Shown: positions 14,725 through 25,494 of the stretch, one piece after another
How positions within the stretch are numbered: the stretch's first letter is position 1
How the letters are laid out: every line of letters begins with the position of its first letter
NCBI GenBank assembly: GCA_012719345.1
Contig: JAAYAN010000015.1
Location: 1 to 34,911, forward strand
Length of the DNA stretch: 34,911 nt
Reading direction: 5' to 3'
Source of the DNA: Ignavibacteria bacterium
GTDB lineage: Bacteria > Bacteroidota > Ignavibacteria > Ignavibacteriales > Melioribacteraceae
The notes under the pieces: model-generated
Told to the model about the DNA's origin: nothing
Database searches by the model: none
What the model saw: the letters and a program-made list of their open reading frames with translations, nothing else
Made by a program: the position numbers and the translations under genes

Positions 14725-16055
14725 TATACAGCCTCCGTTGTATGAACCGGCTCGGGTCCGGCATTTATTTTTTTAGAAAGCAAATAAACATATAATCCGC
14801 CAAGAATTAAATAAACAACAGAAAAAAGAATAATAGAAAATAAGATATATTCTGCCGGCACAGTTACCGAAACGGCATCTTTGGTTTTAAGCATTCCCTG
14901 AACAATCCAGGGCTGGCGTCCTACCTCGGTTGCAGCCCAGCCAAGCTGGCAGGCAATAACAGGAAGAGGAGTTGACCAAAGAAGTAATTTCAATATAAAT
15001 TTATTTTTGTGAAGTTTCTTTTTATAAAGCAGCAATGAAGAAACTGCCATAATAAAAATGAAATAAGAACCTAGGGCAACCATAGTATGAAAGGACAAAA
15101 AAGTAATAAACAGAGGCGGATGTTCGTCCTTTGGAAATTCATTGAGCCCTTTAACTTCGGCAGAAACATCACCGTAAAGCATATAGCTTAGCAGCCCGGG
15201 CAGTTTTACCTCGTATTTTAACTCAAGAGGATCTTCCGATGGGATCCCGAAAACAACAAGACCGGCTTCTTTTTGGGTTTCGTAAATTCCTTCCTGAGCG
15301 GCAAATTTAGCAGGCTGCGTATTTGCCACCTGAATTGCGTGTTCGTGCCCGAACGGAAAAAGTTCAAGCAAAGATGCAATCAATCCGAAAATAACAGCAA
15401 TTTTAAGGGTATGAAAAGCCATTTCTTTTTGTTTATCCTTAATAATAAGATATGCGGAAATTCCGGCAACAAAAAATGCTCCGGTTATTAAAGCAGCGTC
15501 AAATGTGTGTAAAAATCTTATAATAGTGGAAGGATTAAAAACAGCTTCCCAAAAATCGGTAAGTTCCGCGCGTCCGTTTCTTAAAATAAACCCTGCCGGT
15601 GTTTGCTGCCAGCTGTTTGCTACCAAAATCCAGAAAGCGGAAATTGTTGAACCTGCGGCTACCATAAAAATAGCAAACCAGTGAACACCTTTCGAAACCC
15701 TGTCCCTGCCGAAAAGATAAAGCCCTAAAAAGCCGGATTCCAAAAAGAAAGCAAAAATTCCTTCGGCGGCAAGCGGAGCTCCGAAAATATCGCCTACAAA
15801 TTTAGAATATTCAGCCCAGTTTGTTCCGAACTGAAATTCCATAACTATGCCGGTTGCAACGCCAATTGCAAAAGTTATTGCCAGAAGTTTCCCGAAAAAT
15901 TTTCCCATATTCTGGTAAATTATATTGTTCTTTTTCCAGCCCAATCCTTCGAATATTACAAGCAGCCAGGCTAAACCGATTGATATGGGGGGGAAAATGA
16001 AATGAAAACCTATTGTAAGCGCAAACTGAAGTCTTGCAAGCAAAACTGCATCCAT
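14724..16055 (-). CDS. cydA: Cytochrome bd oxidase subunit I
   Basis: A 443-residue inner-membrane protein that binds the three haems and the quinol. His18 in ALTIGFHFIFPP corresponds to the haem b595/d-side ligand His19 of E. coli, a second ligand lies in RFLHTFDAALITG, and the quinol-oxidation region contains GRQPWIVQG. At 443 residues it lacks the long insertion in the Q-loop of E. coli CydA (522 residues), so it is the short-Q-loop form common in many phyla. An AGGTGA site precedes the ATG. It is the first gene of a cydAB operon transcribed away from the repeat-rich 16056-16310 region. Confidence 0.95.
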   Translation of the reverse strand: MDAVLLARLQFALTIGFHFIFPPISIGLAWLLVIFEGLGWKKNNIIYQNMGKFFGKLLAITFAIGVATGIVMEFQFGTNWAEYSKFVGDIFGAPLAAEGIFAFFLESGFLGLYLFGRDRVSKGVHWFAIFMVAAGSTISAFWILVANSWQQTPAGFILRNGRAELTDFWEAVFNPSTIIRFLHTFDAALITGAFFVAGISAYLIIKDKQKEMAFHTLKIAVIFGLIASLLELFPFGHEHAIQVANTQPAKFAAQEGIYETQKEAGLVVFGIPSEDPLELKYEVKLPGLLSYMLYGDVSAEVKGLNEFPKDEHPPLFITFLSFHTMVALGSYFIFIMAVSSLLLYKKKLHKNKFILKLLLWSTPLPVIACQLGWAATEVGRQPWIVQGMLKTKDAVSVTVPAEYILFSIILFSVVYLILGGLYVYLLSKKINAGPEPVHTTEAV

Positions 16056-16224
16056 AAGTCACCTATGTAAAATTTTTTACTTTTCAACATATTTTAATAA
16101 ATGATAAAAATCAATCATAAAATAGGCTTGATAGAGAAATGATATAAAGTCCAATAGACAATGAACAATGAAATATATTGCCTCCAATAAAAACGAGACA
16201 AATAGGAAAGGGAGATAATTGGAA

Positions 16225-16263
16225 TATCAGGGGTAACCAAGCGTAGCGAAGTTACCCCTGATA
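16225..16263. repeat. Perfect 13-bp inverted repeat, REP-like
   Basis: TATCAGGGGTAAC (16225-16237) is matched exactly by GTTACCCCTGATA (16251-16263) with the loop CAAGCGTAGCGAA. The loop itself has CGTAGCG symmetry. It lies between divergent cydA and the kinase pseudogene. Upstream (16056-16224) is AT-rich, includes an AATAGACAATGAACAATGAA repeat word, and should hold the cydA promoter; no gene is seen. Confidence 0.7.
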
Positions 16264-16322
16264 ATGCGAAAAAATTAAGCGGCATTTTTATATCTTTGAA
16301 TACTAAAATAATGGAGAAAAAA

Positions 16323-17185
16323 ATGCCAAACAAAAAACCCCGTTCTGCAGAAGAAAAGCTTTCAATTGTATTTTCGGTTATCCTACACTTAAAATTAAGA
16401 ACAAAGTCTATACTGAAGCGGAATAAGATACTTGAAAATAAAGATAGCGAAAGGACGAAGGATCTGGATAAAACAATAAAGGAACTAAATCAGGAAATAG
16501 CCAGCAAAGATAATTATTTTTCAATAATTGCTCACGATTTACGAAGTCCTTTTTTAGCATTATTAGGGTGTTCAAAATATCTGGTTGATGAAGTAAATGA
16601 CATTTCGAAAGAAGACCTTAAAGTGGTTGCCGAAAACATTCTAAAATCAGCTAAATTGACTTTTGGGTTACTTGAAAATCTATTATATTGAGCGCGTATT
16701 AAAACAGGCAGAATCGAATTTGAGCCAAATAAGATAAGTATTAGTAGCATCTTAGATGAAATGATGAAGGTAATGCCGTAAATAAAGGAATTCTGTTAAA
16801 GGCAACTTATGACACAAAAATATTTGCGTTTGCCGATCCCAATATGGTAAAGACAATTTTCCGTAATTTAATGTCAAATGCAATTAAATTTACAGATAGA
16901 GGTGGAAAAATAGATATAAAAGTAGAATTAAATGATGAAAATATTCTTATTAAAGTTAAAGATACTGGTGTTGGAATGGAACAAGGGAAAATTAATAAAC
17001 TATTCCAGATTGACCAAAATGTTTCTTCTGCCGGCACCCAAAATGAGGAAGGTTCCGGACTTGGACTAATTTTATGTAAGGAATTTATTCACCTCAATAA
17101 AGGAGAAATATCTGTGAAATCCCAGCAAGGTAAAGGAACGGAATTTTCCTTTACACTTCCCAAATATCAAGAAAAAATCAATTAG
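16323..17185 (+). pseudogene. Histidine kinase gene inactivated by nonsense and frameshift lesions
   Basis: The three segments read together make one kinase lacking a recognisable sensor domain: a charged coiled segment, an H-box with His in SIIAHDLRSPF, then the DHp second helix ending LLENLLY. A TGA at 16689-16691 follows where relatives have Trp (L-L-N-W-A-R), and the same frame continues ARIKTGRIEFEP to about 16772. A small deletion then shifts the frame; the ATPase half resumes from about 16775 with NLMSNAIKFTD (N-box), KDTGVGME (G1) and GSGLGLILCKE (G2). Two independent lesions indicate decay. GGAG at 16313-16316 supports ATG 16323. The 3' end overlaps convergent ribBA by 8 bp. No response regulator is adjacent. 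Confidence 0.85.
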
Positions 17186-18383
17186 GTTTTTGAAGAATTA
17201 TATGTCCCAGTTTATCACGTTTTGTTTTAAGATATCTAATGTTATATTCATTCGGCTCAATTTCCAAAGGTACTCGTTCAGTTATTTCCAGTCCGTAACC
17301 TTGAAGACCGGTTACTTTTTTATTGTTATTAGTCAGCAATTTTATTTTCTTTAATCCAAGTTCCAAAAGTATTTGGGCGCCTATTCCGTAATCTCGCAGA
17401 TCTGCTTTAAATCCAAGTTCTTCATTAGCTTCAACAGTATCGAAACCTTTATCCTGAAGATCGTAAGCCTTAATCTTATTAACCAGCCCTATGCCTCTGC
17501 CTTCCTGCCGCATATACAGCAAGACTCCTTTACCAGCATTCTCAATAATTTTAAGAGAAGTAATTAACTGATCGTGGCAGTCGCATCGCAGAGAATGAAA
17601 AACATCGCCGGTCATACATTCCGAGTGAAGTCTGACAAGTGTAGGTTCTTCAGGATTGATATCACCTTTAACTAGCGCAATGTGTTCTTTTTTATCGATA
17701 ATGCTTACGAAAAGATTTAATTCAAATTTTCCTAATTGAGTTGGCAGAGGTATCGATGTAATTTTCTCAATCAGTTTATCTTTTTGAACCCGGTATTTGA
17801 ATATTTGTTCAACACTGATTATTTTTAATTTATGTTCCTCTGAGACCTTTCTTAAATCGTTTATTCTTGCCATAGAGCCGTTATCATTTAGAATTTCGCA
17901 TAATACTCCGGTTCCGCTTAACCCGGCTAATTTACACAGATCAACAACAGCCTCTGTATGTCCGGGGCGCCCTAATACACCTTCTTCAGTGGCAATAAGA
18001 GGGAAAATGTGTCCGGGTTTCCCGAAATCTTCACGTTTTGAATTCAGTGAAGCAATTTTTTTAATTGTAACTGCTCTGTCTTCAGCAGATATTCCTGTGG
18101 TCGTTCCTTCAATTGCATCTACCGAAACAGAAAAACGGGTTCCGTGAAGAGCGCTGTTGTTGCTGATCATCATTGGCAGTTCAAGTTCGCAGGCTCGTTT
18201 TTCTGTTATAGGTACGCATATCAATCCGCGTCCGAACTTTGCCATAAAATTAACTTTCTCTGCAGTTACAAATTCTGCTGCGCATACAAAATCGCCTTCG
18301 TTTTCACGATTTTCATCGTCAACAATAATGATAATATTTCCTTGTTTAATTTCTTTTATTGCTTCTTCAACGGAACAAAACAT
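17178..18383 (-). CDS. ribBA: Bifunctional DHBP synthase / GTP cyclohydrolase II
   Basis: A 401-residue fusion supplying both precursors of riboflavin. The N-terminal half (to about residue 200) is 3,4-dihydroxy-2-butanone-4-phosphate synthase, with the acidic metal site DDENRENEGD near residue 22 and GRPGHTEAVVDLCKLAG. The C-terminal half is GTP cyclohydrolase II, with zinc ligands in SECMTGDVFHSLRCDCHDQL and RQEGRGIGL. Both catalytic parts look complete. It is the last gene of tgt-yajC-ribBA, starting 17 bp after yajC; that gap is too short for an FMN riboswitch, so control must lie elsewhere or upstream of tgt. Its 3' end overlaps the tail of the kinase pseudogene on the opposite strand. 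Confidence 0.95.
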   Translation of the reverse strand: MFCSVEEAIKEIKQGNIIIIVDDENRENEGDFVCAAEFVTAEKVNFMAKFGRGLICVPITEKRACELELPMMISNNSALHGTRFSVSVDAIEGTTTGISAEDRAVTIKKIASLNSKREDFGKPGHIFPLIATEEGVLGRPGHTEAVVDLCKLAGLSGTGVLCEILNDNGSMARINDLRKVSEEHKLKIISVEQIFKYRVQKDKLIEKITSIPLPTQLGKFELNLFVSIIDKKEHIALVKGDINPEEPTLVRLHSECMTGDVFHSLRCDCHDQLITSLKIIENAGKGVLLYMRQEGRGIGLVNKIKAYDLQDKGFDTVEANEELGFKADLRDYGIGAQILLELGLKKIKLLTNNNKKVTGLQGYGLEITERVPLEIEPNEYNIRYLKTKRDKLGHIILQKPN

Positions 18384-18400
18384 TGCTTTCCCTATAAATA

Positions 18401-18703
18401 TTATTTAATTACTGTAGCAATAGCCGATCTTTCGAATTTAAGTTTTACATTATTTCCGCAATCAACTAATACTGTTTTATCTTCTAATCCAGCAACTGTG
18501 CCATGAATTCCGCTGCTGGTTACTATTTTATCGCCTTTCTGAATGGCATTTATCATTGCGTCCCTTTCTTTCTGGCGTTTCTGCTGCGGTCTGATAATCA
18601 TAAAATAAAAAATAGCGAAAATTGCTCCGAACATTATTAATGTTCCAACTAATCCGCCTCCGCCTTCGCCGCCCTGAGGTGCCATTGCTAAAATAAGATT
18701 CAT
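18401..18703 (-). CDS. yajC: Preprotein translocase accessory subunit YajC
   Basis: A 100-residue single-pass protein. After a short glycine-rich N-terminus come one membrane helix (TLIMFGAIFAIFYFMIIRPQ) and the diagnostic R-P-Q-Q-K-R-x-K-E segment, then the cytoplasmic part with GDKIVTSSGIHGTVAG. YajC associates with SecDF and the SecYEG channel. The ATG follows the tgt stop by one base and its GGAGG ribosome site overlaps the end of tgt, so the two are coupled. The tgt-yajC order is conserved in many bacteria; secD, which often follows, is replaced here by ribBA. Confidence 0.92.
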   Translation of the reverse strand: MNLILAMAPQGGEGGGGLVGTLIMFGAIFAIFYFMIIRPQQKRQKERDAMINAIQKGDKIVTSSGIHGTVAGLEDKTVLVDCGNNVKLKFERSAIATVIK

Positions 18704-18704
18704 A

Positions 18705-20042
<1,338 letters not shown>

Positions 20043-21359
20043 TTGAAGCTTCTTAAAATGATATTTATGTTATTTATTTTTTGCAGCACTATTGTTCCGC
20101 AAAACGGTAAGATTATTATTGCAAAAATTGACGGGGAAATTGATCTCGGTCTTGCTCCTCATATAAAGCGGGTTGTTGAAGAAGCTGAAAAGATTTCGGC
20201 TGATGCAATAATATTCGAAATAAATACTTTTGGAGGAAGAGTTGACGCTGCTACACAAATTAAGGATGCAATATTGAACTGTAAAGTTAAAACAATTGCA
20301 TTTATAGATAAACGTGCAATTTCTGCAGGAGCACTTATCTCATTATCCTGCGAGAAGATTGTTATGGTCCCTGGAGCCTCGATTGGCGCATCTACAGTTG
20401 TTGATCAATCTGGTGAAAAACAAGCGGAAAAATATCAATCGTATATGCGCTCCGAAATGAGGTCGACTGCAGAAAAAAATAAGCGCCCTACAAAAATTGC
20501 AGAAGGAATGGTTGATGAAAGAATTGTTGTTGAAGGATTGGTTGACAGCACACAACTAATAACCCTAACTTCCGAAGAAGCGGTAAAATACGGGATAGCC
20601 GATACAATTTTAACTTCCATAGCTCAGGTAAAAGAATCTTTTAATCTTGAAGAAGCTGAGATTGTTAAGTTTGAGACAAACTGGGCTGAAGATCTTGTGC
20701 GATTTATTAATAATCCGGTTATATCTTCTTTACTTATTATGATAGGACTTGTAGGATTATTTACAGAAATTAAGACCCCGGGCTGGGGATTGCCAGGAAC
20801 AGCTGCTGTTGTTGCATTAGCTTTGTTTTTTGGAACAAATTATATTTTGGAACTTGCAACCGGTTTGGAAATAACGATTTTTGTAATCGGCGTAATCCTG
20901 CTTATAATAGAAATATTTGTAACTCCAGGTTTTGGCGTGATTGGTATTGTAGGTATTATTTGTATAGTTGGTTCATTATTTTTAGGCTTAATATCTGATT
21001 TTCCGGCAGTTGATGCTGATATGTTGTATTATGCGGCTGTACAATTAGGACTGGCATTTGTATTTTCAACTGTTGCAATAATTGTATTATCAAGATTTTT
21101 GCCTAAAACAAAAATGTGGTCGAATCTTATCCTCGAAAAAAATATCGACTCTTCTTCCGGGTATGTTTCGTATGAACCGGAAATATCCGATTTATCGGGC
21201 GAAAAAGGGAAGGCAATTACAGATTTGCGTCCTTCAGGAACAGCTTCGTTCGGCGGTAAAAAATATGATGTAGTAACTTCGGGGGAGTATATTACAAAAG
21301 GGACAGATATAATTATTGTAAAAGTTGAAGGCTCGAAGATTGTAGTTGAGTCTGTTTAA
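20043..21359 (+). CDS. NfeD-family membrane serine protease (long form)
   Basis: A 438-residue membrane protein of the long NfeD type. A signal segment (residues 1-20) leads into a ClpP-like domain: KIDGEIDLG, EINTFGGRVDAA for the oxyanion-side glycines, and Ser94 in AISAGALIS as nucleophile, with a Lys-rich helix (EMRSTAEKNKRP) expected to provide the Ser-Lys dyad. The middle, about residues 225-345, has four to five membrane helices; the last 65 residues form an NfeD OB-fold (GKAITDLRPSGTASFGGKKY). Family members cleave stomatin-type partners and affect membrane quality control. No stomatin gene is adjacent. Start is TTG with a good GGAGG. The 3' end overlaps the PAS kinase gene by 4 bp, tail to tail. 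Confidence 0.9.
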   Translation: MKLLKMIFMLFIFCSTIVPQNGKIIIAKIDGEIDLGLAPHIKRVVEEAEKISADAIIFEINTFGGRVDAATQIKDAILNCKVKTIAFIDKRAISAGALISLSCEKIVMVPGASIGASTVVDQSGEKQAEKYQSYMRSEMRSTAEKNKRPTKIAEGMVDERIVVEGLVDSTQLITLTSEEAVKYGIADTILTSIAQVKESFNLEEAEIVKFETNWAEDLVRFINNPVISSLLIMIGLVGLFTEIKTPGWGLPGTAAVVALALFFGTNYILELATGLEITIFVIGVILLIIEIFVTPGFGVIGIVGIICIVGSLFLGLISDFPAVDADMLYYAAVQLGLAFVFSTVAIIVLSRFLPKTKMWSNLILEKNIDSSSGYVSYEPEISDLSGEKGKAITDLRPSGTASFGGKKYDVVTSGEYITKGTDIIIVKVEGSKIVVESV

Positions 21360-23596
21360 ATAAATGTTACTTTAAATGTTGAACCGATTCCTTTTTGACT
21401 TTTAACATTTATCAAAGCTTTATTCAGGCGGCAGTATTCTTTTACAAGAGCAAGTCCGAGACCATTACCTTCAAATTTACGGGTATATCCCTGGTCTTCC
21501 TGAGTGAAAGCATCAAAAATATGCGGAAGATATTCTTCCTTTATTCCGATTCCTGTATCTGTAACTTCAACAAAAATATTGTTTTCGTTATCTCTTCCGA
21601 GCAGTATTCTTATACTGCCTTTATCGGTATATTTAATTGCGTTATCAATTAAATTGACAAATATTTGATAGACTGTGTATTCGTCAGCAAAGATGTTGTA
21701 TTTTTCTTCTTTCTGGCAATCAAGATAAAGCTGCAGATTTTTTTCCGCAGCAATTTTTTTGTATTCAAGATAAAGATTATCAAGGACTCTGCCGTAAATA
21801 TCAAATTTTGTAGGGATGTATTCGAATGTTCCTGTATGAAGCTGCGACATATTTAAAATTAAATCGATTGTTCTGATAATTCTTTTACCAGCCCGGTTCA
21901 TAATAGAAAAGCTTTGAGCAAGTTCAATAGGAATGTTTTCTTCAAGTTCTTCTTTTATAAGTCCGGCATAACTTAAAATAGAGTTTACAGGTGTTCGGAT
22001 TTCGTGGGAAATCTGCGCCAGAAATTCGGATTTTAATTTATTTGATTTTTCGGCTTCTTCCTTAGCAGCCATAACTGCCATTTCAATTTTTTTCCTTTCA
22101 GTTACATCAATCAGCGATCCTACAACGGCAGGTTCCTCATTAAAAAAAGTCCTAGATCCATAAATCTCTACGTGTATTATCTGCTTGTTCTGTTTAATAC
22201 ATCGAAAATCAGAGTTTATGGAATCGGAAGCGCATAAAGAACTATTGTTAAAACTATTTGACACAAATTCAAAATCATCGGGATGAATTATATCTTGAAG
22301 TTTAAGCATGTCATTATCATCATTCCTTTCGAAACCTAAAATTTGAATGAGTTTCTGATTCATATATTTAAAAACGTCGTCTTGAATAAGAAAAATCCCG
22401 ATTATTGATTTTTCAGCAAAATCACGAAATTTGTTTTCCGATTCGATAAGACTTTTTTCATATTTTTTTCTTTCGGATACATCCCGGATAATGGCTTGCA
22501 GATAATTATCTTCGCCAACGATAATATTATTCAGACTTACTTCTGTTTCGAAGAGTGTTCCGTCTTTTTTTCTATTAATCCATTCAAAAAATTGCGTCTC
22601 TCCATTTAAGGCATTATTGATTTTAATGATTGTGTTGCTTACCGAATTCATTTCATTTTCGGAATTTACACTGAAAAATTCGAAAGGGGAATGTGATATA
22701 ATTTCGTGATGAGAGCATTTTAGCAGTTCCAAAGCTTTTATATTGCAGTCTACAATAACCAAATCTTTAATTATTATAATAGCATCGTTTGCTGTTTCAA
22801 AAAGCGTACGGTATTTTAACTCATTATCTTTTATATATTTTTCGGAGTTCTTCCTTTGCGAAATATCTCTTATTATAGCAATTACACGTTTTATATTATT
22901 TGTTCGGTAGAATTTCGTACTAATTTCAATCCACATTTTTTTATTATTCTTATCTCTTGCTGCCATTTCCGAAAATTGAAGTCCCGCATATTCGGTACTT
23001 TTTATTAATCCCGAAAAGGAAATGCAATTATTTTCGCTGCCTCTTATTAAATCATCGGGATTTATGTTGAAAATATCGAGATAGGAATAACCGAATAAGT
23101 CTAATGCTGCACTATTCACATCAAGAATATTGCCATTTTCGGGGTCGCAGATAAATATTGCTTCACTGGCGGCGTTAAATGTTACGCGGTAATTTTTAAG
23201 GCTGAACTGCATTAAATCGGAAGTATCATTCTTATTGCTTTTTGAAAAGACGCCTAATAAAATATCATCCTCACTGTTTAATAATACAGCACTGAAATCT
23301 ACTAAAGTTTCTTTTCCGCAATCGGGTTTAAAAAATAATTGAACAGAAATTGAATTTTGTAATGCTGCCTCTTTAATAATTTCCGAAAAGGATTTTCGTT
23401 TTCCGTTATGGAACATATTGAAAATAATATCGAGGTTTTTTGCGGTTAGAGAAATATTATCAGGATTATTTCCCATGAAATCAAAAAGAAAATTATCGTT
23501 AACAAACAAGATTTTGCTTTTTGAATTTATCAAAATTCTGGCACCGAGTTTATTATCGGCCAGCATTCCGTATTTTTCAAAAATCTTGTTTCCCAA
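21356..23596 (-). CDS. Cytoplasmic multi-PAS sensor histidine kinase
   Basis: A 746-residue kinase with no membrane segment. The N-terminal 125 residues look like a degenerate PAS region; three clearer PAS domains follow (about 130-250, FNAASEAIFICDPENGNILD; 260-385, FETANDAIIIIKDLVIVDCN; 388-505, IIGIFLIQDDVFKYMNQ). The HisKA H-box is ISHEIRTPVNSILSY near residue 530, and the ATPase has NLIDNAIKYTD, TDTGIGIKEEYLPHIF and GNGLGLALVKEY. All core kinase boxes are intact, unlike the pseudogene at 16323. It is the last gene of the psd operon, 8 bp after the Nudix gene. It starts at TTG; a Met at residue 11 is an alternative. No response regulator is adjacent, so the target is unknown. Confidence 0.9.
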   Translation of the reverse strand: MGNKIFEKYGMLADNKLGARILINSKSKILFVNDNFLFDFMGNNPDNISLTAKNLDIIFNMFHNGKRKSFSEIIKEAALQNSISVQLFFKPDCGKETLVDFSAVLLNSEDDILLGVFSKSNKNDTSDLMQFSLKNYRVTFNAASEAIFICDPENGNILDVNSAALDLFGYSYLDIFNINPDDLIRGSENNCISFSGLIKSTEYAGLQFSEMAARDKNNKKMWIEISTKFYRTNNIKRVIAIIRDISQRKNSEKYIKDNELKYRTLFETANDAIIIIKDLVIVDCNIKALELLKCSHHEIISHSPFEFFSVNSENEMNSVSNTIIKINNALNGETQFFEWINRKKDGTLFETEVSLNNIIVGEDNYLQAIIRDVSERKKYEKSLIESENKFRDFAEKSIIGIFLIQDDVFKYMNQKLIQILGFERNDDNDMLKLQDIIHPDDFEFVSNSFNNSSLCASDSINSDFRCIKQNKQIIHVEIYGSRTFFNEEPAVVGSLIDVTERKKIEMAVMAAKEEAEKSNKLKSEFLAQISHEIRTPVNSILSYAGLIKEELEENIPIELAQSFSIMNRAGKRIIRTIDLILNMSQLHTGTFEYIPTKFDIYGRVLDNLYLEYKKIAAEKNLQLYLDCQKEEKYNIFADEYTVYQIFVNLIDNAIKYTDKGSIRILLGRDNENNIFVEVTDTGIGIKEEYLPHIFDAFTQEDQGYTRKFEGNGLGLALVKEYCRLNKALINVKSQKGIGSTFKVTFI

Positions 23597-23604
23597 ATTT
23601 GTCT

Positions 23605-24153
23605 CTATAGGTAATTATCCAAAATTATTTTCTGAGAAAAAGACCAGGCTGCAAGAGTCAGCCCGTCCCATATAATTCGTTGTGCAATCATACTTCTAAT
23701 TTCATCGAAAGAAAAGCGGTATAATTCAAAATCTTCAGTAATATCTGCAGGCAAAGGGTTTTCTGTTAATTCCAAGGCAATAAAAACTGTGCATAATTCG
23801 TCGCTGGCGCCTGTATAGGGTGCAAAAAAACCCGTTTTAATAATCTTTGCTGCCGAAAAACCGGTTTCTTCTCTCAGCTCTTTTTGAGCATTTTCTTCAA
23901 ATGAAAGTCCATCTTCAACAGAACCGCAGGGGAATTCGAGACTTTCCATCTGGTTAAGGTATCTGTATTGATTAACCATCAGAATCTTTCCGTCAGAAGT
24001 AATGGGGATGACCATTGTAGAGCCGTTGGTATGGACGTAATGGTATTCAAGCTGGTTACCGCCGTTAATGTTGAATTTATCAATTTTATACGACCAGTGC
24101 GCATTTTGTTTAAAAGTGCTTTCGCTTATTTTATTCCATTTTTTTAATGGCAT
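23605..24153 (-). CDS. Nudix hydrolase, ADP-ribose pyrophosphatase-like
   Basis: A 182-residue Nudix protein. The family box is present as G-x(13)-K-E-L-R-E-E-T-G-F near residues 78-100: the metal-binding Glu residues are kept, but the first conserved Glu is Leu and the usual Arg before Glu is Lys, so the match is slightly relaxed. VNQYRYLNQMESLEFPCGS upstream of the box is the pattern of ADP-ribose pyrophosphatases, which cut ADP-ribose to AMP and ribose phosphate. The ATG shares one base with the ndk stop, so the gene is coupled to ndk and both may act in nucleotide housekeeping. Substrate cannot be fixed from sequence alone. Confidence 0.85.
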   Translation of the reverse strand: MPLKKWNKISESTFKQNAHWSYKIDKFNINGGNQLEYHYVHTNGSTMVIPITSDGKILMVNQYRYLNQMESLEFPCGSVEDGLSFEENAQKELREETGFSAAKIIKTGFFAPYTGASDELCTVFIALELTENPLPADITEDFELYRFSFDEIRSMIAQRIIWDGLTLAAWSFSQKIILDNYL

Positions 24154-24584
24154 TATAATCCGTAATTTTCCAGTAATTCTTTTCTCGAAAAAAAATGCGA
24201 TATTTCAATTGCGGCATTTTCATCAGAGTCGGAACCATGAATAATATTTTGAGTGATACTATCGGCAAACAATTTGCGGATAGTGCCATCGGCAGCTTTA
24301 GCCGGATCGGTAGCGCCAATTAAAGTTCTGAAATCGTTTACGGCATTTTCCTTTTCGAGCACAACCGGAATGCAAGGTCCTGAAGTCATATAATCAAGTA
24401 ATGAGCCGAAAAAAGGTTTATCGCGATGAATTTCGTAAAATCCGCCGGCAGAATCTTTATTAAGGCGCACCATTTTAATTGCCTTAATTGTAAATCCGGC
24501 TGATGTAATTTTAGTTAATACTTCTCCAATAAGATTTTTTCTTACGCAATCCGGTTTAAGAATTGCTAAAGTTCTGTTATTCAA
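24153..24584 (-). CDS. ndk: Nucleoside diphosphate kinase
   Basis: A 143-residue kinase that balances nucleoside triphosphates by ping-pong phosphate transfer. It begins [19 protein letters not shown], and the catalytic His is in [12 protein letters not shown]. Length matches the family (about 140-150). I chose the TTG at 24584, which has GGAG six bases upstream and gives the normal short N-terminus; a TTG at 24596 would overlap that ribosome site. It is within the psd operon, 40 bp after sucD and sharing one base with the Nudix gene. ndk next to sucD is common in Bacteroidota and relatives. Confidence 0.95.
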   Translation of the reverse strand: MNNRTLAILKPDCVRKNLIGEVLTKITSAGFTIKAIKMVRLNKDSAGGFYEIHRDKPFFGSLLDYMTSGPCIPVVLEKENAVNDFRTLIGATDPAKAADGTIRKLFADSITQNIIHGSDSDENAAIEISHFFSRKELLENYGL

Positions 24585-24624
24585 TTTAATCTCCAAAAAT
24601 TAAGCGTGTAATTAAACTATAAAT

Positions 24625-25491
24625 TTATAATAAATTTTTTAATGTAATTCCGATATCGGCAGGGGAATCGGCAACGGCAATTCCTGCTTTTTTTAAAGTG
24701 TCAATTTTATCAGCTGCCGTTCCTTTGCCTCCGCTGATTATTGCTCCAGCGTGTCCCATTCTTCTTCCGGGCGGAGCAGTTCTTCCTGCAATAAAGGCTG
24801 CAACAGGTTTTTTAACGTTATCTTTTATGTATAATGCGGCATCCTCTTCGGCAGTGCCTCCGATTTCACCGATCATAATTATACCTTCGGTTTCAGGGTC
24901 TTCATTAAAAAGTCGGATTATTTCCTTGAACTGAGTTCCTATTACAGGATCGCCTCCTATTCCAACACAAGTTGACTGACCCAGACCGAGATCTGTTAAT
25001 TGTTTCACAGTTTCGTAAGTTAAAGTTCCGCTTCGCGAAACAACGCCAATATTTCCTGGCTTATGAATGAATCCCGGCATTATCCCGATTTTTGTTTTTC
25101 CCGGTGAAATTATTCCGGGGCAATTTGGCCCTATAAGATGAATTTCTTTCCCTTTGATATAATCATAAACATTTATCATATCGTTAACGGGAATTCCTTC
25201 GGTAATGCAGATAATAAGTTTGATATTACAGTAGGCTGCTTCAAGAATTGCATCTGCTGCAAAAGCTGCAGGTACAAAAATAACAGAAGCATCAATCTTA
25301 AAGTTATTAACAGAATCAGCAACTGTATTAAAAACGGGAATATCCGATATTTTTGTCCCAGCCTTATTCGGAGTAACACCGGCAACAATTTTAGTACCGT
25401 ATTCAAGCATCTGGGCAGTGTGAAAAGAGCCTTCACTTCCGGTAATTCCCTGAACAATTACATTTGTATTTTGATCTGCAAGTATGCTCAT
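24625..25491 (-). CDS. sucD: Succinyl-CoA synthetase alpha subunit
   Basis: A 288-residue subunit of succinate-CoA ligase, which couples succinyl-CoA cleavage to ATP or GTP formation in the TCA cycle. The N-terminal CoA-binding domain shows [20 protein letters not shown], and the phosphorylated active His is in [30 protein letters not shown] is the conserved loop before it. Length is normal. It starts 3 bp after gatA. The beta subunit gene sucC is not in the window; separation of the two is seen in several phyla. Confidence 0.95.
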   Translation of the reverse strand: MSILADQNTNVIVQGITGSEGSFHTAQMLEYGTKIVAGVTPNKAGTKISDIPVFNTVADSVNNFKIDASVIFVPAAFAADAILEAAYCNIKLIICITEGIPVNDMINVYDYIKGKEIHLIGPNCPGIISPGKTKIGIMPGFIHKPGNIGVVSRSGTLTYETVKQLTDLGLGQSTCVGIGGDPVIGTQFKEIIRLFNEDPETEGIIMIGEIGGTAEEDAALYIKDNVKKPVAAFIAGRTAPPGRRMGHAGAIISGGKGTAADKIDTLKKAGIAVADSPADIGITLKNLL

Positions 25492-25494
25492 TAT

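Noticed and set aside
6583-16691. TGA recoded as an amino acid, since both hicA and the kinase have TGA at conserved positions
   Set aside because: Many intact genes here end with TGA (pglC-like, vanZ copy 1, pglF-like, ribBA), the two sites would need different residues (Gly and Trp), and the kinase also has a frameshift.
18384-18400. FMN riboswitch before ribBA
   Set aside because: Only 17 bp separate yajC and ribBA, too short for the element.
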